Shown here in pieces: positions 4,362 through 6,437 of a stretch of DNA of 6,437 bases. Location of the stretch: the NCBI GenBank assembly GCA_037130425.1, contig JBAXTB010000333.1, forward strand, positions 1 to 6,437, given 5' to 3'. The translations under genes and the position numbers were made by a program. Within the stretch, counting starts at the first letter, position 1. The number at the start of each line of letters is the position of its first letter. The stretch comes from M3007 sp037130425. GTDB taxonomy: Bacteria; Bacteroidota; Bacteroidia; Chitinophagales; Saprospiraceae. Below the pieces are notes generated by a model. The model saw only the letters and a list, made by a program, of their open reading frames with translations, did no database searches and was not told the DNA's origin.

Positions 4362-6437
4362 ATCCGGATAAAAGTACCGGCCCAGATTTTGTCCGTGCTA
4401 TAAGCCGATACCCGATAGGCGCCTGCTTTCAAACCTGCAACCGGTATCCGTAACTGTCCTTCGTTGCTTTGGGTCGTTTGTGTCAGTACACAGCGACCCA
4501 AAGCATCAAAAACCCGAATTGTCATGGGTTCTGAAGATGGTTCATTCCATGAAAGTTGAACATCTCCGTCGCGTACTGGATTGGGCGAAATGCGCAATGA
4601 CTGCGCCTGCGCGGGCGCGTGCGTAGCCACCGGAAGCAGTTCATGATACCAAATCCCGCCCTCGGTACAAGCTACATATAATACGTTGTTTTTCAATAAC
4701 ATATCATTGAAACGCGGGTTGGGCAGTGCGGTAGAAAAAGGCGTCCACGTGAGGCCCTCGTCTTTACTTTGGTAAACGCCCGCATAGTCCACAGCGGCAA
4801 AAATAGCGGTATCATTGGCCACCATCGCATGAACCGGTAAAGAATAGTTGTACTGATTATAAACCGGAATACCCAATGCTGGGGCCCAGGTTTGTCCTAA
4901 ATCCTTGGAATACAATAATTTGTTGTCAGTTGCTGCAAAAATGGTATTTTTAAAATAGAACATTTTTCCTGATCCGAGAATATTGCTATAATTCAAGTGC
5001 CAGGAAGCGCCTTTATCCTCCGACTTTATGATGCCATCCCAATACGCCAAGGCAAAATAAGTTCCGTCTACATTTATCAGGCCGCTTGAACGAGGATAGT
5101 CAGAGAATGCACTCCATGAAATGCCAAAATCAGAAGACAGGTTAAGATCTTCACCCGACACCACAACCTTTCCTCCATCAATCATCAATTGTTCCGCATC
5201 AAAAGGGAAAAACGGACCAAAAGCATCCGTATTTGGTGCAGTCCAGGAATCTCCCGCATCCGTTGAATAGTAGAAATTATTAGCAGTCAGCGCGCAAAGC
5301 GTGTCGCCGCTGGCCTCAATATCTATCGTTCCGGCCAATTGGGATTGCGGAAAAGCACTAAACCAATTCGCGCCTGAATCAAATGAACGCCAAAGTCCAT
5401 CGGAATTGCCCACTAAAAACTGATCGCCATAAAAGCGCATGGTCTTTATGTTCGAGGCGCCAATCCCGGTATTCGACGGATTTAAAAAATTGCCGGTCGC
5501 ATAATTTTTATAGAATCCGTTGGTGGTTGCGACTCCGTACACGCTCCCACTATGAATCACATCAAGCGCCATCGAGACCGGGCTGCCGCTGTATTTCTTC
5601 CAGCTTTGCCCGTTGTTCGCAGAAGTGTACATCATTTCATCGCCATTAGGATAATTCACAAAGGCCGTAATGTTTCCATCAGCCAAAACCTTTCCGACCG
5701 CGATTTCGTTATTTCCAAATGGCGTTCCCAGGCTTTGCCAACTCGTCCCGAAATTGGTGGATCTATAGGTGTTTTCATAATTTGCCGCTACAATAAAGGT
5801 GTATCCTTTGCCTAAAATGGTTGAATTTGCAAAAAAACCAGTGGGCGGAGGCGCCAAAGTCTGCCAGCTATCTCCGCCGTCTTTTGAATAATAAGGGCCG
5901 TCAAATGACGTATTAATCAGGACTAAGCTGTCATTGTGCTGCACGGTTTCAATATAAATATTATTGGTCGTTGCATTCGCCCAACTATGTCCGTTATCGG
6001 CGCTGCGCAACATGGCATTGGAAGTAACCGCGTAAATGTAATCGCGGTGGCGAAAAATTTGACTCAAATAAGGAGAACTGAATTGATCTATTTTGATTGT
6101 ATCCACCGACCAGTTTTGCCCTTCATCCGTACTTCGATACAATAGGAAAATTTGCTCGTATTGATAATCAAAAGAGCTAAAATCGGGGCTGCTGGTTGCG
6201 ATCAGCATTTCGCCCGGCCGCATATCCATCCCCACAACAGATTGCGTTTGGGGTACCCAATCAAGAGAAGCCCAATGATCGCCCTGATCGGTGCTTTTAA
6301 AAACGCCGCTGCCGGTTCCGATAAACCAATCGGTTCCAACTTGTGCCGTACAAGTGACGCTCGCACCTTCAGGGCCGGGGAGTTGTTTCCAAAAAGAGGA
6401 TTGCGCTTGCAATGAACTCGATAAAAAGAGGAAGAGG
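4358..6437 (-). CDS. T9SS-secreted Asp-box (BNR-like) repeat protein, 5' end beyond the window
   Basis: A secreted propeller protein with no assigned enzyme function. The frame stays open to the window edge. The eight codons upstream of a TTG at 6412 read LFLFLSSS, so with LQAQ they form the end of a signal peptide, and the true start lies past 6437. Numbering from that TTG (684 residues): Asp-boxes 'S-x-D-x-G-x-(S/T)-W' begin at 40, 94, 137, 176, 218, 264, 343, 383, 426, 464, 502 and 549; a degenerate copy sits at 303-310; the sorting domain is 606-684. Asp-boxes occur in sialidases, sortilin, Ycf48/HCF136-type proteins and GH74 xyloglucanases. The FRIP motif and arginine triad of sialidases are not apparent. 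Blades of about 40 residues favour a Ycf48- or sortilin-like structural or binding propeller. It converges with the plus-strand gene. Confidence 0.93.
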   Translation of the reverse strand, partial: LFLFLSSSLQAQSSFWKQLPGPEGASVTCTAQVGTDWFIGTGSGVFKSTDQGDHWASLDWVPQTQSVVGMDMRPGEMLIATSSPDFSSFDYQYEQIFLLYRSTDEGQNWSVDTIKIDQFSSPYLSQIFRHRDYIYAVTSNAMLRSADNGHSWANATTNNIYIETVQHNDSLVLINTSFDGPYYSKDGGDSWQTLAPPPTGFFANSTILGKGYTFIVAANYENTYRSTNFGTSWQSLGTPFGNNEIAVGKVLADGNITAFVNYPNGDEMMYTSANNGQSWKKYSGSPVSMALDVIHSGSVYGVATTNGFYKNYATGNFLNPSNTGIGASNIKTMRFYGDQFLVGNSDGLWRSFDSGANWFSAFPQSQLAGTIDIEASGDTLCALTANNFYYSTDAGDSWTAPNTDAFGPFFPFDAEQLMIDGGKVVVSGEDLNLSSDFGISWSAFSDYPRSSGLINVDGTYFALAYWDGIIKSEDKGASWHLNYSNILGSGKMFYFKNTIFAATDNKLLYSKDLGQTWAPALGIPVYNQYNYSLPVHAMVANDTAIFAAVDYAGVYQSKDEGLTWTPFSTALPNPRFNDMLLKNNVLYVACTEGGIWYHELLPVATHAPAQAQSLRISPNPVRDGDVQLSWNEPSSEPMTIRVFDALGRCVLTQTTQSNEGQLRIPVAGLKAGAYRVSAYSTDKIWAGTFIRI
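4361..4597 (-). other. T9SS type A C-terminal sorting domain
   Basis: Residues about 606-684 (from the TTG at 6412) contain ISPNP at the start, then 'V-Q-L-S-W', 'I-R-V-F-D-A-L-G-R-C-V', 'L-x-A-G-A-Y-R-V-S' and a short last strand 'GTFIRI'. The order and length match type A sorting domains. The last strand lacks the lysine often seen there, which is within normal variation. It is preceded by a low-complexity linker rich in A and Q (THAPAQAQS). Confidence 0.92.
4745..6295 (-). repeat. Array of 12 Asp-box motifs plus one degenerate copy (protein level)
   Basis: Motif tryptophans fall at residues 47, 101, 144, 183, 225, 271, 350, 390, 433, 471, 509 and 556 (numbered from the TTG at 6412). Spacing is 38-54 residues except for one gap of 79, which a degenerate copy at 303-310 (NYATGNFL) divides into 39 and 40. 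Two adjacent copies carry Asn for Asp (N220, N266). Each box marks the turn between the third and fourth strands of a propeller blade, so at least 13 blades are implied, too many for one ordinary six- to eight-bladed propeller. Confidence 0.8.
6404..6437 (-). other. C-terminal part of a signal peptide, cut by the window edge
   Basis: Reading towards lower coordinates, the visible codons give LFLFLSSSLQA followed by QSS. That is a hydrophobic core, a small-residue region and a plausible signal peptidase I site at LQA|Q. The positively charged start and the initiator codon are outside the window. Confidence 0.8.

Noticed and set aside
4335..4389. Inverted repeat AAATCTG...CAGATTT around the convergent junction, with an inner CCGG pair, considered as a bidirectional terminator
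   Set aside because: The arms are only 7 bp with a 41-base loop, the inner stem is 4 bp, and the T run after it is just four bases. This is too weak to call a terminator.
4745..6295. Sialidase (GH33) assignment from the Asp-boxes
   Set aside because: No F/Y-R-I-P motif or arginine triad is visible, blades are shorter than in GH33, and the number of boxes (12-13) far exceeds the usual four or five in sialidases.
1..6437. Mobile element, CRISPR array, toxin-antitoxin or defence system
   Set aside because: No transposase, terminal inverted repeats, spaced direct DNA repeats, nuclease or ATPase motifs were found. Base composition looks even across both genes by eye.

Overview
The window looks like a piece of a Bacteroidota chromosome, most likely from the Saprospiria/Chitinophagia side of the phylum. 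Both long genes end in a type A sorting domain of the type IX secretion system (T9SS), which is found only in Bacteroidota and relatives. The leader of the first gene carries Bacteroidota-type promoter elements (TAnnTTTG). Its start codon has no Shine-Dalgarno sequence, which is normal for this phylum. The class-level assignment rests on protein style (an SdrD_B-like module followed by a 'DPN' module) and is only a guess.

Layout: 1-335 is non-coding leader with two forward -7 elements. 336-4361 (+) encodes a 1341-residue secreted protein: signal peptide, a first propeller-like repeat block, a cysteine-rich run of beta-sandwich modules, a second propeller-like block, and a T9SS sorting domain. 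4358-6437 (-) encodes a second secreted protein: end of a signal peptide, at least 12 Asp-box (BNR-like) motifs, and a T9SS sorting domain. Its start codon lies outside the window. The two genes run tail to tail and their stop codons share the four bases TTAA at 4358-4361.

Both proteins should pass the inner membrane by Sec, fold in the periplasm, and be exported and probably anchored at the cell surface by T9SS. Neither shows a recognisable catalytic site. They look like large surface propeller proteins for binding or display. No shared pathway can be shown from sequence, and convergent orientation means they are not an operon. I see no RNA gene, mobile element, CRISPR array or defence system. 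The points worth a second look are the repeat architecture of both proteins and the shared stop codons.
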